Assembly: GCA_027064245.1 (NCBI GenBank)
Contig: JAMOPZ010000099.1
Span: forward strand, 1-16,707
Length of the DNA stretch: 16,707 nt
Reading direction: 5' to 3'
Source of the DNA: Campylobacterales bacterium
Lineage (GTDB): Bacteria > Campylobacterota > Campylobacteria > Campylobacterales > Arcobacteraceae
Part shown: in pieces, positions 14,505-16,707 of the stretch
Position numbering within the stretch: position 1 is the first letter of the stretch
How the letters are laid out: the number at the start of each line of letters is the position of its first letter
Position numbers and translations under genes: made by a program
The notes under the pieces: model-generated
The model's input: the letters and a program-made list of their open reading frames with translations, nothing else
Database searches by the model: none
Told to the model about the DNA's origin: nothing

Positions 14505-15335
14505 ATGGCAAAACAATTTGAAGCAAATACATTAGAAGAGGCATACGAAAAAGCATCTTTGGAGTTTTCTTGTTCTATTGTTAATCTAAAAATTGATATT
14601 GTTCAGTATCCTTCTAAAGGTATTTTTGGTCTTTTTTCAAAGCAGGCTATTATAAAAGCAAAGCTTATAAAAAAAGATCATAATATTAAAAAGAAAAAAT
14701 CTATAAAAAGAAAAAATATCAATATAGAATCTTTTGATAATGCAGTTGAAGAAAAACAACAAGATATAAAATTAGAAAAGCATAATATAAAAACAGTAAA
14801 AGATGAAAAAATTTTTAATGATTTTTATGATAAAAAAGAGGAAACTGTTTTAAATGAATTGGTGATAAAAAAAGATCATCATAAATCTATTCAAGAGATT
14901 AAAATAAAAGTAAATGAGCTTTTTTCTTATCTTTGTTATGATATTGAAGAGATTAAAGTAGATATAATTGAAGATAATCTAGTATATATAGAATTTAGTG
15001 GTAAAGATAGTGCTTTACTTATAGGAAAAGAGGGATATAGATATAAGGCATTGTCATATTTACTTTTTAATTGGATAAATGAAAAATATGGGATGATGAT
15101 AAGACTTGAAGTTGCAAAATTTTTATCAAATCAAGAGGAAGCTATGAATAACTATTTAATTCCTGTAATAGAGACAATTAAAACAGAAGGTTTTTATAAA
15201 ACAAAAATTTTAGATGGTATTTTAGTACATATTACGCTTAAAAGATTAAGAGAAGAGTTTCCAAATAAATATGTAGCTATAAAAACAAACCATAATAATG
15301 AAAAGTATATTTTAGTTAATGAATATAAAAAATAA
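14505..15335 (+). CDS. jag: RNA-binding protein Jag/KhpB
   Basis: A 276-residue cytoplasmic RNA-binding protein. A Jag_N domain (1-55; FEANTLEEAYEKASLE, then the GIFGLFSKQAIIKA motif) is followed by a long, highly charged lysine-rich linker (about 56-130). A KH domain carries IGKEGYRYKALSYL (173-186) as its GxxG loop region. The C-terminal part is R3H-like (about 215-275), ending PNKYVAIKTN and EKYILVNEYK, though the canonical Arg-x3-His pair of R3H is not obvious. In other bacteria Jag/KhpB binds many RNAs and affects division and the cell envelope; the link with yidC is positional. A Shine-Dalgarno (AAAAGGA) precedes the ATG. The last 17 nt overlap mnmE. Confidence 0.93.
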   Translation: MAKQFEANTLEEAYEKASLEFSCSIVNLKIDIVQYPSKGIFGLFSKQAIIKAKLIKKDHNIKKKKSIKRKNINIESFDNAVEEKQQDIKLEKHNIKTVKDEKIFNDFYDKKEETVLNELVIKKDHHKSIQEIKIKVNELFSYLCYDIEEIKVDIIEDNLVYIEFSGKDSALLIGKEGYRYKALSYLLFNWINEKYGMMIRLEVAKFLSNQEEAMNNYLIPVIETIKTEGFYKTKILDGILVHITLKRLREEFPNKYVAIKTNHNNEKYILVNEYKK

Positions 15336-16662
15336 TGATACCATTGTAGCAATTGCAACTGCAAATGGTATAGGCTCTATCTCTATAGTTAGATTAAGTG
15401 GTGATGATGCACTAAATATTGCTTTAAAAATTGCAAAAAAAGATAGTTTAATACCTAGATATGCAACTTTATCTAAACTTTATGATAATCAAAATGATCT
15501 TATAGATATAGCTCTTTTAATATATTTTAAATCACCCAACTCTTTTACAGGGGAGGATATAGTAGAGTTTCAATGTCATGGAGGTATAGCAGTAGCTAAT
15601 TTGATACTTGAAACAACTATGCATTATGGTGCAAGAATTGCAAATCCAGGTGAGTTTTCAAAACGAGCTTTTTTAAATAATAAGATAGATCTATCTCAAG
15701 CTCAAGCTATCTCTAAACTTATTGAAGCTAAAAGTGAAGATGCTGTTAAATTGTTAGCTAGACAACTAAAAGGTGAATTAAAAGAGTTCGTAGAGAGTAT
15801 AAAAAAAGATCTTTTGTTTATGTTAGCTTATACTGAGGTTACAATTGATTATGCTACAGAGGATCTACCTGATGATATATATGATCAAATAGATCAAAAA
15901 TTAAATAGTATTAAATTAAAACTTCAAGATACACTAGAATCAAGTAAACGAAGAGATGGTTTAATAGATGGTTTTAAAGTGGCTATTATAGGTAAGCCAA
16001 ATGTTGGAAAATCTTCTTTATTAAATAAATTATTAAATTATAATAGAGCAATCGTAAGCAATATAGCAGGAACAACAAGAGATACTATAGAAGAGAGTAT
16101 AAAAGTAGGTACTCATATTATAAAAATAGTAGATACCGCAGGTATACGAGAAGCAAATGATGAGATAGAAAAAATAGGTATAGAAAAATCAATAGATGCT
16201 ATAAAAGAGGCAAATATTGTAATAGCTTTATTTGATAGTAGTAAAGAGTTTGAAGATGAAGATCAAAAGATAGTAGATCTTTTATCTAATGTAGAAAATA
16301 AGATTATTATAAAAACTAAATCTGATTTAAAAGAGGTTATAGATAGTAGTAAATTACCATATGATATAATATCGTTAAATACTCAAAAAAATATCACCCC
16401 TCTTATAGATAAATTAAAACAAATTTTAGATACTAATACACATGATAATAATATATCGCTTATCTCAAAACAACAAATTTTATATGTTGAATCAACATTA
16501 CAAAATATAGAACAATCATTTATACCTCTTCAAACAGGAGAATTAGAATTTTTTTCTTATCATATAAATGAAGCATTAGAAAATATATCAAATATAACAA
16601 AACCATATGAACATACACAGATGTTAGATGTGATGTTTAGTGAATTTTGTTTAGGAAAATAG
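15319..16662 (+). CDS. mnmE: tRNA modification GTPase MnmE (TrmE)
   Basis: A 447-residue GTPase that works with MnmG (not in this window) to place the 5-carboxymethylaminomethyl group on U34 of tRNAs reading split codon boxes. The N-terminal folate-binding domain (1-118) includes IATANGIGSISIVRLSG and EFQCHGG. A helical domain encloses the G domain (about 218-375), which carries G1 GKPNVGKS (225-232), G2 GTTRDT (251-256) and G3 DTAG (272-275). The G4 site reads TKSD (333-336) instead of the usual NKxD. The protein ends FCLGK with the invariant C-terminal cysteine (C444). The ATG lies 17 nt inside jag, in a different frame, so translation is probably coupled. A further gene begins 5 bp after the stop. 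Confidence 0.97.
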   Translation: MNIKNNDTIVAIATANGIGSISIVRLSGDDALNIALKIAKKDSLIPRYATLSKLYDNQNDLIDIALLIYFKSPNSFTGEDIVEFQCHGGIAVANLILETTMHYGARIANPGEFSKRAFLNNKIDLSQAQAISKLIEAKSEDAVKLLARQLKGELKEFVESIKKDLLFMLAYTEVTIDYATEDLPDDIYDQIDQKLNSIKLKLQDTLESSKRRDGLIDGFKVAIIGKPNVGKSSLLNKLLNYNRAIVSNIAGTTRDTIEESIKVGTHIIKIVDTAGIREANDEIEKIGIEKSIDAIKEANIVIALFDSSKEFEDEDQKIVDLLSNVENKIIIKTKSDLKEVIDSSKLPYDIISLNTQKNITPLIDKLKQILDTNTHDNNISLISKQQILYVESTLQNIEQSFIPLQTGELEFFSYHINEALENISNITKPYEHTQMLDVMFSEFCLGK

Positions 16663-16667
16663 ATAAA

Positions 16668-16707
16668 ATGGATCAATTACTTTTAGGGATTATTATTGTT
16701 GCTTCTA
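16668..16707 (+). CDS. Start of an unidentified membrane or exported protein (3' cut by window)
   Basis: Only 13 codons are visible, reading MDQLLLGIIIVAS, a hydrophobic start that suggests a membrane helix or signal sequence. AGGA at 16653-16656 is 11 nt upstream, and the gene is 5 bp after mnmE, so it probably belongs to the same operon. Too little is present to name it. Confidence 0.5.
   Translation, partial: MDQLLLGIIIVAS

Noticed and set aside
1..16707. Mobile elements, CRISPR arrays, defence islands or a new multi-gene system
   Set aside because: No transposase, integrase, direct-repeat array, tRNA or unknown gene cluster is seen; nearly every gene belongs to a known housekeeping or transport family.

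Overview
This strongly AT-rich window looks like ordinary chromosome from a Campylobacterota (epsilonproteobacterial) species. The evidence is the tight run rpmH-rnpA-yidD-yidC-jag-mnmE, a short RecO with a CxxC/CxC zinc site, an FtsL-like small gene directly after rsmH, and promoters that consist of an (often extended) -10 box without a clear -35. The genus cannot be decided from this window. I see no insertion sequence, prophage, CRISPR array, tRNA or rRNA.

Layout. (1) 2-1465 (+): 5'-truncated SulP anion transporter with a STAS domain, converging on (2) 1508-2086 (-), an exported DUF1566 protein. (3) A 35-bp divergent promoter region leads to the DUF1566 gene and to a LolC/E-type FtsX permease (2122-3327, +). 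(4) A long minus-strand block reads, in transcription order, rsmH, FtsL-like gene, ispH, MFS transporter, recO, then alr with its own probable promoter (8309 down to 3360). It joins cell-wall and division functions (rsmH/FtsL-like, alr), isoprenoid synthesis (ispH) and DNA repair (recO). (5) A palindromic divergent promoter at about 8336-8352 separates this block from a plus-strand run: zinc-site-less class II aldolase-like protein, dgkA, and a large modular M14 metallocarboxypeptidase. (6) 11977 to the end: the rpmH operon, covering ribosomal protein L34, the RNase P protein, membrane-protein insertion (YidD, YidC), the RNA-binding Jag/KhpB protein, tRNA modification (MnmE), and the first codons of one more membrane or exported protein.

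No novel multi-gene system is evident. The points most worth checking are small-scale. Two genes, rnpA and the MFS transporter, have complete conserved N-termini but no ATG/GTG/TTG start; the best candidates are ATT and ATC, each behind a Shine-Dalgarno-like sequence. The promoter at 8336-8352 is a 17-bp palindrome with overlapping -10 boxes on both strands. The 2087-2121 gap holds two head-to-head extended -10 boxes, each placed so that transcription should start at or next to the ATG (leaderless mRNAs). The aldolase-like protein has lost the usual zinc ligands. The M14 peptidase carries Fn3 and DNRLRE-like modules but has no signal peptide from its best-supported start.
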